This document shows, one piece after another, positions 27,732 through 39,737 of a stretch of 64,000 nt of DNA; the stretch's first letter is position 1; each line of letters opens with the position of its first letter. The notes under the pieces are model-generated. The model was not told the DNA's origin. It ran no database searches and saw only the letters and a list, made by a program, of their open reading frames with translations. The position numbers and the translations under genes were made by a program. The stretch spans positions 254,179 through 318,178 of the forward strand of contig NZ_RCIO01000002.1 of the NCBI RefSeq assembly GCF_004000235.1. The letters are read 5' to 3'. Source of the DNA: Mesorhizobium sp. Z1-4. Its GTDB lineage: Bacteria; Pseudomonadota; Alphaproteobacteria; Rhizobiales; Rhizobiaceae.

Positions 27732-28634
27732 TCAGGCCGGGTGAGCGTCTATAACCTGCTGCGCCTGCTGGCGCGCGGCGGCCTTCACCGCGTCCTGGAC
27801 CTTTTCAAAAGCGCGAACCTCGATCTGGCGGACACGCTCGCGGCTGATATCGAACTCGCCGGAAAGTTCTTCCAGCGTAATCGGGTCCTCGGATAGCCGT
27901 CGAGCCTCGAAGATACGCCGCTCGCGCTCGTTGAGGACTTCAAGAGCACCGGCCAGCATGCCGCGGCGGTTCTCAAGCTCGTCCTGCTCGACCAGCATGT
28001 CTTCCTGGCTTTCCTGGTCGTCCACCAGCCAATCCTGCCATTCGCCGGACTCACCTTCCGAAGCGCGGATTGGCGCGTTCAGCGATGCGTCGCCCGACAA
28101 GCGGCGGTTCATGGAGACGACCTCGGCTTCCGAGACGTTGAGCCGCGTTGCGATCTCCTTCACCTGGTGGGGCTTCAGATCGCCTTCATCCAGCGCCTGG
28201 ATGCGACCCTTGAGCTTGCGCAGGTTGAAGAACAGACGTTTCTGGTTCGCGGTGGTGCCCATCTTCACCAGGCTCCACGAGCGCAGGATGTACTCCTGGA
28301 TCGATGCCTTGATCCACCACATGGCGTAAGTCGCCAGCCGGAAACCGCGCTCCGGCTCGAATTTCTTGACGGCCTGCATCAGCCCGACATTGCCTTCGGA
28401 AATGACCTCGCCGATTGGCAGGCCATATCCGCGGTAGCCCATCGCTATTTTAGCGACAAGGCGCAGATGGCTGGTGACAAGCTTGTGGGCGGCGTCCGTG
28501 TCCTCGTGCTCGTGATACCGCTTGGCGAGCATATACTCTTCCTGCGGCTGCAGCATCGGAAACCGGCGGATCTCCTCGAGATACCGGCTAAGACCACCTT
28601 CGCCCGAGACGATGCTCGGTAAAGTCTGGGCCAT
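27732..28634 (-). CDS. rpoH: RNA polymerase sigma-32 factor RpoH (heat shock)
   Basis: A 300-residue group 3 sigma factor. Region 2 carries LRLVAKIAMGYRGYGLPIGE and GFRLATYAMWWIKASIQEYI. The RpoH box is QKRLFFNLRKLK and region 4 is EELSGEFDISRERVRQIEVR, the -35-reading helix. It directs transcription of heat-shock genes; two matching promoters (before ftsH and clpB) lie in this window. Rhizobia often have two rpoH copies; which one this is cannot be told. The start follows AAAGGAGGG. The gene is downstream of rluD with a 178-bp gap that contains a CTATAT -10-like element. Confidence 0.97.
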   Translation of the reverse strand: MAQTLPSIVSGEGGLSRYLEEIRRFPMLQPQEEYMLAKRYHEHEDTDAAHKLVTSHLRLVAKIAMGYRGYGLPIGEVISEGNVGLMQAVKKFEPERGFRLATYAMWWIKASIQEYILRSWSLVKMGTTANQKRLFFNLRKLKGRIQALDEGDLKPHQVKEIATRLNVSEAEVVSMNRRLSGDASLNAPIRASEGESGEWQDWLVDDQESQEDMLVEQDELENRRGMLAGALEVLNERERRIFEARRLSEDPITLEELSGEFDISRERVRQIEVRAFEKVQDAVKAAARQQAQQVIDAHPA

Positions 28635-28687
28635 AAAGCACCCTCCTCTTTGTTCGTACCACCCCCGTTACGGCGGGTTTCAAGTAC

Positions 28688-28777
28688 GCAGCCGCCAATG
28701 AACGGCGCACTGCGCCTTTTCTCATATAGGTACCGATTCTGTTTTTGCACTAGTCGGGAAGACAGGTAGCCGCCAAT
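28688..28777. repeat. Pair of 12-bp direct repeats in the rluD-rpoH gap
   Basis: GCAGCCGCCAAT at 28688-28699 and GTAGCCGCCAAT at 28766-28777 differ at one base and are 78 bp apart. They flank the likely rpoH promoter region (CTATAT on the minus strand at 28724-28729). They could be operator copies or chance. Confidence 0.4.
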
Positions 28778-28812
28778 CACGCCGATTTGTTGACAAAGCG
28801 CCCCAAACGGCG

Positions 28813-29844
28813 TCAGAGCGCGCGAAAACCGTTGATCAGAGCCGAAAAATCGGCCGGAAGCGGGGTCTCGAAGCGCATTCGCTCGCCGGTAACCGGGTGG
28901 TCGAAGGCCAGCAGCCATGCATGCAGGGCCTGGCGCGGAAATGCCGAGACAGTTTCACACAGCGGAGCGGGTAAGCGGTTTGCCTTGGTGAAAAAGGCAG
29001 CGCCATAGTCGCGGTCGCCGATCAGGGGATGGCCGATATGGGCCATGTGGACACGAATCTGATGTGTTCGGCCGGTTTCGAGGCGGCACTCCACCAGCGC
29101 GGCATCCGATTTTCCATCTTCGGCGAAATCGTAGCGCTCCAGCACCGAATAGGCGGTCACGGCATGGCGTGCGTCCGGCCTGCCCTGCGGGACCACCGCG
29201 CGGCGGGTACGATCTGACCCGGCGCGGCCGAGGGCTGCTTCTATGGTTCCGGCCGGGCGCAGCGGGATGCCCCAAACCAGCGCCTTGTAAGCGCGTTCCA
29301 GGCCGCCGGAGCGGCCATGGTCGGCGAATGCGTCGGCAAGCGCGCGGTGGGCAATGTCGTTCTTGGCCGCCACCATGACACCGCTGGTGTCCTTGTCGAG
29401 ACGATGGACAATGCCCGGCCGCCGCACACCGCCAATGCCGGAAAGCGACGCGCCGCAGTGATGAATGAGAGCGTTAACCAGCGTGCCGGCGGGATTTCCC
29501 GCGCCGGGATGGACCACCAGCCCGGCCGGCTTGTCGATGACGATAATGTCGTCATCCTCGTAGAGAACGGCCAGAGGTATCGCTTCGCCCCGCGGCTCGG
29601 CGGGTTCGGGTTCGGGCGGCGTCAGGCGGACGCGGTCGCCTACCAGGAGCTTGCGTTTCGGCTCGGTCACAGCCGCGCCCCCCACCGTCACATGGCCGTC
29701 GCGGATCAGAGCCTGAAGGCGCGAGCGGGAATAGAGGCCCTCAAGTGCGGTCGCCAGCCACTGGTCAAGACGTGCACCGGCCGCGTCGTCGCCTGCAACG
29801 ATCTCTTCCAATGCGGTTCCGGCTTCGTTATCAGGGGCGCTCAT
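28813..29844 (-). CDS. rluD: RluD-family pseudouridine synthase
   Basis: A 343-residue RsuA/RluD family enzyme that isomerises uridines in 23S rRNA. An S4 RNA-binding domain (about residues 20-80, LDQWLATALEGLYSRSRLQA) precedes the catalytic domain with GIVHRLDKDTSGVMVAAK, which holds the catalytic Asp. Later RLETGRTHQIRVHMAHIGHP is also diagnostic. Exact rRNA target is inferred from length and S4 domain; RluC/RluD are hard to separate. It is divergent from the DUF6476 gene with only 27 bp between starts, and upstream of rpoH as in other Hyphomicrobiales. Confidence 0.94.
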   Translation of the reverse strand: MSAPDNEAGTALEEIVAGDDAAGARLDQWLATALEGLYSRSRLQALIRDGHVTVGGAAVTEPKRKLLVGDRVRLTPPEPEPAEPRGEAIPLAVLYEDDDIIVIDKPAGLVVHPGAGNPAGTLVNALIHHCGASLSGIGGVRRPGIVHRLDKDTSGVMVAAKNDIAHRALADAFADHGRSGGLERAYKALVWGIPLRPAGTIEAALGRAGSDRTRRAVVPQGRPDARHAVTAYSVLERYDFAEDGKSDAALVECRLETGRTHQIRVHMAHIGHPLIGDRDYGAAFFTKANRLPAPLCETVSAFPRQALHAWLLAFDHPVTGERMRFETPLPADFSALINGFRAL

Positions 29845-29871
29845 TTCTCACCAACCGCGCCGGGAACGACC

Positions 29872-30255
29872 ATGACGCAAAGCTTCAACGATGAAGACGA
29901 GAAGCCGCTCGATCCGGCGGTAGAGCGCGTGCGGCGCAGGGTTATGCGCTTCATTGCGATCAATCTCGGCATTCTGTTCCTGGCGCTTATGGCTGTGGCC
30001 GTTGCCATTGTCTACCGGGTGGGATCGCGCGGCGGCGAGACAGCGGCAGAAACCGAAGGCGGCGCTGCCTCGACCAAAATTGTGGAGCAGGGCACGATTA
30101 CCGTGCCGGACGGGTCGCGCATTGTCTCGCAATCTCTTTCGGGAACGCTTCTGTCGATCGAGGTTTCCAGCGCCGATGGCGGGCGCGAGTTTGTCATCTA
30201 CGACCTTTCGACGGGGGCGGTGTCCGGCAGGGTGACGATCGAACCGCCGCGCTAA
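29872..30255 (+). CDS. DUF6476 family single-pass membrane protein
   Basis: A 127-residue protein: a short charged N-terminus (about residues 1-25) and one membrane helix (FIAINLGILFLALMAVAVAI, about 25-44). A periplasmic beta-rich domain follows (GTITVPDGSRIVSQSLSGTL, then FVIYDLSTGAVSGRVTI). The pattern matches the DUF6476 family found opposite rluD in Rhizobiales. Function unknown. The ATG at 29872 is preferred; the frame is open for 550 bp upstream only as a shadow of rluD. Confidence 0.85.
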   Translation: MTQSFNDEDEKPLDPAVERVRRRVMRFIAINLGILFLALMAVAVAIVYRVGSRGGETAAETEGGAASTKIVEQGTITVPDGSRIVSQSLSGTLLSIEVSSADGGREFVIYDLSTGAVSGRVTIEPPR

Positions 30256-30298
30256 GAGCATCAGAGCGCGGCTGATGCTGCGCATTGCGCACAAGCTG

Positions 30299-30327
30299 TT
30301 GCATTCGCGGTTCAAGACGACTATATC
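30299..30327 (+). promoter_or_regulatory. Promoter of tRNA-Glu
   Basis: TTGCAT (30299-30304), a 17-nt spacer and TATATC (30322-30327) give a good vegetative promoter, with the mature tRNA starting 15 bp after the -10 element. Confidence 0.6.
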
Positions 30328-30342
30328 GCGCCGTCTGCGCAG

Positions 30343-30418
30343 GCTCCCATCGTCTAGCGGTCCAGGACGCCGCCCTCTCACGGCGGAAACAGGGGTTCGA
30401 TTCCCCTTGGGAGTGCCA
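30343..30418 (+). tRNA. tRNA-Glu (anticodon CTC)
   Basis: A 76-nt gene with encoded CCA. The acceptor stem is GCTCCCA with TGGGAGT (first pair G-U). The D arm is TCGTCTAGCGGTCCAGGA-like. The anticodon stem is CCGCC/GGCGG with loop CTCTCAC and anticodon CTC at 30377-30379. The T arm is AGGGG-TTCGATT-CCCCT. Layout closely follows E. coli tRNA-Glu, but the anticodon is CTC, so it reads GAG. Confidence 0.95.
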
Positions 30419-30585
30419 GTTTTCCGGCTTTGCCCCCGGGCATCCATGCCACGCGCACAGCACCCGTCGGCGCACTCTACCCGTTATAGTTAGTCATCCG
30501 TTAAGCCTTGGACACCATACTCAGGATTCTAGGCCGGCTGGTGGGCTTATTGCGGGTAAATCGGCTGAATTCGAGGGTGAAAAAA

Positions 30586-31088
30586 GTGAAATCCGGGGGT
30601 GCAGAAGGCGGCGAGGCGACTAGCCCGGCCGTCGAATGGCTCGGACGCTCGCTTAGTCCGCGCGAGGCGGCAGAACTCGCGGAATTGACCTGCGACTGGC
30701 TTTGGGAAACCGACGAGCACCACAGGTATAGCTGGCTTTCCGACAGTTTCGATGTTCATTCCCATGGCTACCGGGACAAGATGATCGGGCGTTCGCGGCT
30801 TGAGTTCATCGCCGAGACGCTGCACTCGAGCCAGACCGCCGAAGAGCACCGCGAAATACTTGCGGCCCGCAAACCGTTTCGAGGCCTGACATTCAAGGTA
30901 CGCAGCGAGCGCGAGCACACACGCTGGGTGACGGTAAGCGGCGTGCCGCGCTTCGACAGCGAGGGGCGGTTTATCGGCTATCGCGGCATCGGCCGCGACG
31001 TTTCCCGGCCTCTCGAGATCATCGACGAGCTTGTCGAAACCCGGAAGAGCTTTCGCACAAAAGCAGCCTGGCAAGGCTGGCCGACGAC

Positions 31089-31092
<4 letters not shown>
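30586..31092 (+). pseudogene. 5' fragment of multi-PAS hybrid kinase, split by frameshift
   Basis: About 168 codons. GTG at 30586 has a good ribosome binding site (GAGGG at 30573-30577); an upstream TTG at 30508 is possible. The product holds a PAS domain (ELTCDWLWETDEHHRYSWLS to IGYRGIGRDVSRPLEIIDEL). After ETRKSF the frame degenerates (RTKAAWQGWPTT, stop). In the other frame the missing continuation reads SHKSSLARLADDMKAGEDHA, joining smoothly to the big downstream ORF. One extra T in the TTT run at 31051-31053 would restore one long gene. The stop overlaps the next ATG as ATGA, so coupled translation of two pieces is also possible. Confidence 0.8.
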
Positions 31093-35186
<4,094 letters not shown>

Positions 35187-35211
35187 CCGCTGCTTGTGTG
35201 CGGAGACGTTC

Positions 35212-36492
35212 CTAACGTCCGAGGAGGCTGCGTATGCGGCCGCGAATGATGCGTGCGAGGTTGCGCGTCTCACGGTACATATGAAGCTGCGATGCCGCCT
35301 GGCGCGTTGACCTGTCGGCCTCAGGTGTCAGGCCGATGACCATCGTGCCGACCTTGCGGCGTTCCATCCACAGCCGGCTCATGACCGGGTGATCGGGAAC
35401 GGCGCAGGAATCCGTAGCGACGATATTCGGATCGTCCAGATGGGTGCGGGTCACGTCAAGCATCAGAAGAGTGCCCGGCGAATAGGCCGCATAGGCTTCG
35501 TCATATGCGGTTTTCCAAGTGTATGCGACGCCGTTTTCGATGAAGACGATCAGGCAGGCGATCGGCTGGCCGGCGAGTGTCAGCGTGTGGACGCGGCACA
35601 GGTCGCGCTCGGCCAGACGGAAGACCGCCTCGCGCGCAAACGCGGCGCGGAAACGGTCGACGGCCATTGCCGTGCGTTCCCGCCCCTTCCAGCCGCGTGC
35701 CTCCAGCGTGAGAAATGTCTCGACGCCGAGGCGAATGTCGTCGGCGCTGCGCGCAACATTGTATACGACGGGGCCGTGTTCCTGCAGCCGGCGCCGCAGG
35801 CGGCGGAATTCTCGCAGGTGATGCGAACGCAGGGCCTGATGCAGATAGTCGTCCGGTTCAAGGCTGCTTTCCAGGAACGGGCGATCGACCTCATTGGTGG
35901 TGACCAGGGTAAGGTCGCGATCGGCTGCAAAACCACGCAGGATAGTGGCAAATGGTCCGTCGAGCCGGACTTCCGGCATAACAAACACGCGCGGCAGCTG
36001 GAGGTGCTTGCGGCCGAGCATGGTGAAAAAGTCTTCGATCACGCCAACCGGATCGTCGCGGTCGACGAGCGGCGTTCCGAGCGGACCGAACGGGTTCGAC
36101 CAGGTGCGCATTATCGGCACGCCGAGCGGCATCGGGGCCTTTTCGACCGACAGCGGCACCAGCAGGCGCAACCGGCTCTTTTCCTCGTCGCCGTCGCGGA
36201 TCACGGCCAGGCGGACCTCCCGGTCCTCGAGACGCGGCATCGCGGGCGCCAGAAAGCGCGGATTGAAAAAGACGTTCGGCTCGATGGACCGGGCGCACAG
36301 GTGCTCAAGCTCTTCGACCAGGTCAAAACCCGCCGACGCCGGGTATATGGCCAGCCGCCGGTTCGACCTTGGGCCGCCCAGGCTTTCCAGATGCGCGGGG
36401 TCGGGGCTGAGGCTGGGCACGCCGGCCAGATTGGTGAGCATCGCTCCAGACGGCCCGGCGCTGGTTTCCTCGAGCATCGGTACGGCAGCCAT
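35212..36492 (-). CDS. GNAT/BioF2-like acyltransferase (FemAB-related), probable polysaccharide modification
   Basis: A 426-residue soluble protein. The C-terminal half has the Acetyltransf_6/CelD-like fold (HLREFRRLRRRLQEHGPVVY, then FRAAFAREAVFRLAERDLCR and a late GVAYTWKTAYDEAYAAYSPG segment). Members acylate cell-surface or polysaccharide intermediates. The ATG at 36492 overlaps the flippase stop (TAATG), which shows coupled translation and supports a joint role in envelope polysaccharide export. An upstream in-frame start (36624) lies in the flippase gene and is rejected. Convergent with the PAS kinase. Confidence 0.85.
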   Translation of the reverse strand: MAAVPMLEETSAGPSGAMLTNLAGVPSLSPDPAHLESLGGPRSNRRLAIYPASAGFDLVEELEHLCARSIEPNVFFNPRFLAPAMPRLEDREVRLAVIRDGDEEKSRLRLLVPLSVEKAPMPLGVPIMRTWSNPFGPLGTPLVDRDDPVGVIEDFFTMLGRKHLQLPRVFVMPEVRLDGPFATILRGFAADRDLTLVTTNEVDRPFLESSLEPDDYLHQALRSHHLREFRRLRRRLQEHGPVVYNVARSADDIRLGVETFLTLEARGWKGRERTAMAVDRFRAAFAREAVFRLAERDLCRVHTLTLAGQPIACLIVFIENGVAYTWKTAYDEAYAAYSPGTLLMLDVTRTHLDDPNIVATDSCAVPDHPVMSRLWMERRKVGTMVIGLTPEADRSTRQAASQLHMYRETRNLARIIRGRIRSLLGR

Positions 36493-37898
36493 TATCGTGT
36501 CTCCCGCGCGCCTGCGGCCGGCAAAAATACGGCCATGACAATGCCCAGCCTGTACCAAACGATGAAAGAAAGCGTTGCCGCTTCGAAAGTCATTGCGATC
36601 GTTGTCGCGATCGCGGCGCCCCAAAGCCCGTAATCAGGAATGAGAAGCACGTTGAGGCCGACGTTCAATGCGAGCGTGGCGGCATAGGCCATGGCGCAGA
36701 TGTTCTGGTGCCCCGTCATTGTGAGAAGGCTTTCGGCCGGGCCGACCGCAGCGCGCGCGACCACACCCAGCACAAGCAGGAACAGCAACGGATAACCGGC
36801 ATCGAAGCCGGGTCCGAAGAGGATCAGCATGGGTTTGCCGACGATCAGGATCACGACGGCGAGCAGGAGCGTCGGGAAGAAGGTCCAGTTGACCGTTACG
36901 CGGGCAAATTCGCCGAGGCGGCCAGGCACGTTCTCCTGCGCCAGATGCGCATAGCGCTGCGCGACGCCGGCCTTGACGGCGAAGTAGACGAAATGAGCGA
37001 TCGCCAGCGTCTTGACCGTGGCGTAGTAGATCGCGACGTCGTGCGGTGTCATGTAGGCGCCGACCATCAGTACATCGGCATTGGTAAGCAGGAAGAAGAA
37101 GCTCTCGACGAGGAAGATCGGCAACGACACCGAAATCCAGAAACGCAACGAAACGGTGCGCGGCCCTTCTTCGATCCTGCGGTCGATGCGTGTCGTGACG
37201 TTGATCAGCTGGTAGATCGTGGTGGCGTAGGTTGCCGTGATTGCTGCCAGGATCGCGGTTGTCGCGTTGGGCGCGTAGCCGGCGATCATCGCGCCGGCCA
37301 TGAACAGAAGGATCAGTATGGGGCGGATGAGGTAGGTCGGCGCGAGTGCGGCACCTGCCCAGGCGTTGGCACGCGCGATGCCCTGCAACACGTCGGAGAG
37401 TGCGATCATGGGCAGGCAGACGATGCCGAGATAGAACGGCACGACGTAATAGCTTTCGATACTGCCGGCGAACAGCCAGAGTCCGGCAGCTCCGGCAGCC
37501 GCGATTGCAGACGAGGCCAACAGCACGAAGAGCCTGCTGGTCAGCAGAATGCCGCGCAGCTCGGCGAGTTTGCCGGCCTCGCGGTACTGCGGGACAAACC
37601 GGATGACCGTGGTGTGGAAGCCGAGGCATGACAGGTTGCCGATGATCACCATCGTGACCCAGACAAGAACGAAAATGCCGTATTCGAATGCGCCCATCCA
37701 GCGGGCCAGCAGCACCTGGCTCGCGAAGGCGATAACGGCATTGGCGATTCGAACCATAAATGCGATCAGCGAAACGCGGCCGGCAGCGCCGGAGTCGCCC
37801 GAGATCAGACCGTCTATGCGTGAGACAACGGGCTCGGCACGATGTGCCAGCCACTTTGGCAGAAGCCGCTCAGCCGTCATTGCCGCGGAAAACCGCAC
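36492..37898 (-). CDS. Polysaccharide flippase (Wzx/MurJ-like, oligosaccharide flippase family)
   Basis: A 468-residue polytopic protein with about 12-14 membrane helices. The start of the membrane part, SLIAFMVRIANAVIAFASQV, and the following LARWMGAFEYGIFVLVW match the polysaccharide-synthase/flippase family of the MOP superfamily. It should move a lipid-linked oligosaccharide across the inner membrane. No glycosyltransferases are adjacent, so the substrate is unknown; its only partner is the coupled acyltransferase gene. A later ATG at 37880 is a possible alternative start. Confidence 0.9.
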   Translation of the reverse strand: MRFSAAMTAERLLPKWLAHRAEPVVSRIDGLISGDSGAAGRVSLIAFMVRIANAVIAFASQVLLARWMGAFEYGIFVLVWVTMVIIGNLSCLGFHTTVIRFVPQYREAGKLAELRGILLTSRLFVLLASSAIAAAGAAGLWLFAGSIESYYVVPFYLGIVCLPMIALSDVLQGIARANAWAGAALAPTYLIRPILILLFMAGAMIAGYAPNATTAILAAITATYATTIYQLINVTTRIDRRIEEGPRTVSLRFWISVSLPIFLVESFFFLLTNADVLMVGAYMTPHDVAIYYATVKTLAIAHFVYFAVKAGVAQRYAHLAQENVPGRLGEFARVTVNWTFFPTLLLAVVILIVGKPMLILFGPGFDAGYPLLFLLVLGVVARAAVGPAESLLTMTGHQNICAMAYAATLALNVGLNVLLIPDYGLWGAAIATTIAMTFEAATLSFIVWYRLGIVMAVFLPAAGARETR

Positions 37899-38015
37899 GC
37901 GCTACTCTCCGATCCTCCGGAATTTCCGGCGCCATTATGGCGAAAACTCTTTAAGAAACAGTTCGGTCGCGGTGCCGGGCCTTTTGGAAACAGACAATTC
38001 GGGGAGGCGCACCAG

Positions 38016-38321
38016 ATGACCGTAACAGAGACCTGGAGACCGATGTCGAAGGCGCCGCGCGACGGGAGCCGGATTCTGGTGACCGTGCGTTCCGTGGAGC
38101 AGGGGCCCGCCGAGGTGGACATGGCCTATTGGGCGCGCGCCGACCGGTTTGGCGCCGAAGGCTGGCGTGCGGCAGACTCCAGCCCCGGCTGTGTCATCTC
38201 CTATGCCGAGCCGGAGCTGAAATGCTGGATGCCGCTTCCGAACCATGGCGGGGCGGGCGGGCGCGGCTTTCCCGCACCGCATGAAGGCGACGAGGTTCTG
38301 GAAGATGGTGCGGGGATCTAG
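38016..38321 (+). CDS. Small DUF551-like protein
   Basis: A 101-residue protein with a strong ribosome binding site (GGGGAGG at 38001-38007). The pattern ETWRPMSKAPRDGSRILVTV, a central AYWARADRF and ELKCWMPLP resemble DUF551-type proteins, which share W-P-M-(S)-APRDG at the start and a W-(M)-PLP end. Such proteins occur in phages and bacterial chromosomes; function unknown. Divergent from the flippase gene. Confidence 0.7.
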   Translation: MTVTETWRPMSKAPRDGSRILVTVRSVEQGPAEVDMAYWARADRFGAEGWRAADSSPGCVISYAEPELKCWMPLPNHGGAGGRGFPAPHEGDEVLEDGAGI

Positions 38322-38504
38322 GGCAATGCGCGTATGCCGTGAGAGGCTGTGCGGCGATCGGCGATGACGAGCGGGCAAAGGTGCTGCGGGCGCAAGCACA
38401 TGGACAGTCTCGGTGTCGGCGCTTTGCGTAATCCCATCGAACTGGCAGAGCGCGGCGACTAGGCTGACGCTTCCACGCCGCAACGGCCGGAGGTCTCGAG
38501 GCAT

Positions 38505-39725
38505 TTGGAACACGGCTGGACCGACCCGGAAGTCATTCTGCTGATCGTGCTGGCGGCGTTCATCGCCTATTCGCTGCTCACCCGGGCAATCGCGCGGACA
38601 ATCGTCACCCTGCCCATGGTATTTGCCGCGATCGGCTTCGCCATGTCCGGCCCAATCAGTGCGACCATACCGGACGAACTGTTGGATGACGGGGTGCGGT
38701 TCGTCGCCGAAATCACGCTTGTGCTGGTTCTGTTTTCCGATGCCAGCCACGTGCGGCTTGAACATCTGCGCACGGATTACAAGCTGCCGCTGCGCATGCT
38801 GGTGCTGGGCATGCCCATGTCGGTGGCGCTCGGTACGGCCGTCGTTTTCGCGCTCAATCCCGGCGCGGGGGTCGCCATGGCGCTGCTTACCGCGGCAGTA
38901 CTGACGCCAACCGACGCTGCGCTCGGGCAGCCGGTGGTGGCAAGCCCCGAAGTGCCGAAACATCTCAGCGAAACGATCAATGTCGAAAGCGGACTGAATG
39001 ACGGACTGGCGCTGCCATTCGTGCTTTTCGGTGCCATAACCGCCTCAGTGGGCGCGGCCAGCGGGGCAACCGAGGGTCTGGCTGTCACCGCGGTATTGCA
39101 AGTGGTTCTGGGGCCGCTTGCCGGCGCCGCGGTGGGATGGGCAACGGCAAAACTGATGGACGCTGCCGAGAACCGGAATCTGATGGCAGAATCCGCCGGC
39201 GGCGTGGTGTTTCTGTCGGCGGCCTTCGTGGCCTATTTCGGTTCCGAACTGATCGGCGGCAACGGCTTCATTGCCGCCTTCGTGGCCGGCATGGTGTTCG
39301 GCAACAGCTACCGCCACGATATCCGTTTCATCGGCGAATTCATGGAAGGGGCGGGACAGCTGCTCACCATGTCGGCGTTCCTGATATTCGGGGCGATACT
39401 GATGCCGCGCGGCCTAGCGCACGCCTCCATTCCGACGGTGCTGATCGCGGTGCTGTTTCTCACCGTTGTGCGGATGCTGCCGATTTTCGTGTCGCTGGCA
39501 GGCACCGGGTTGCCGGTGCGGGAGAAGCTGTTTCTGGGGTGGTTCGGTCCGCGCGGTCTGGCCTCGATCCTCTTCACGCTGATCATGATCGACGTTTACG
39601 ACATCCCGTATCAGGAAGAGTTTCTCGCCTGCGTGTCGATGACGGTGTGCCTGTCGATACTGGCTCACGGCATGACCGCTACGCCGCTGGCGCGGCGTAT
39701 CGGAAAGCGCGAAAAAGCAGTGTGA
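38505..39725 (+). CDS. CPA1-type Na+/H+ antiporter
   Basis: A 406-residue inner-membrane protein with about 12 helices. Typical CPA1 features are a half-helix motif (LTPTDAALGQPVV), the ESGLNDGLALPFVLF segment with the ion-site Asp, and a late GWFGPRGLASILFTLIM. It starts at TTG 38505 with GGAGGT 10 bp upstream. It exchanges Na+ or K+ for H+; ion choice is not resolvable. The short cytoplasmic end (ARRIGKREKAV) lacks a regulatory domain. It is convergent with secA, stops 13 bp apart. Confidence 0.9.
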   Translation: MEHGWTDPEVILLIVLAAFIAYSLLTRAIARTIVTLPMVFAAIGFAMSGPISATIPDELLDDGVRFVAEITLVLVLFSDASHVRLEHLRTDYKLPLRMLVLGMPMSVALGTAVVFALNPGAGVAMALLTAAVLTPTDAALGQPVVASPEVPKHLSETINVESGLNDGLALPFVLFGAITASVGAASGATEGLAVTAVLQVVLGPLAGAAVGWATAKLMDAAENRNLMAESAGGVVFLSAAFVAYFGSELIGGNGFIAAFVAGMVFGNSYRHDIRFIGEFMEGAGQLLTMSAFLIFGAILMPRGLAHASIPTVLIAVLFLTVVRMLPIFVSLAGTGLPVREKLFLGWFGPRGLASILFTLIMIDVYDIPYQEEFLACVSMTVCLSILAHGMTATPLARRIGKREKAV

Positions 39726-39737
39726 CGAACGCGCTGC

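Noticed and set aside
30343-30418. tRNA-Glu as an integration site for an island
   Set aside because: No integrase gene and no repeated copy of the tRNA 3' end were seen in the window.
31045-31065. Programmed -1 ribosomal frameshift in the PAS kinase
   Set aside because: No X-XXY-YYZ slippery heptamer in the right frame and no obvious downstream stimulator; a plain one-base loss is simpler.
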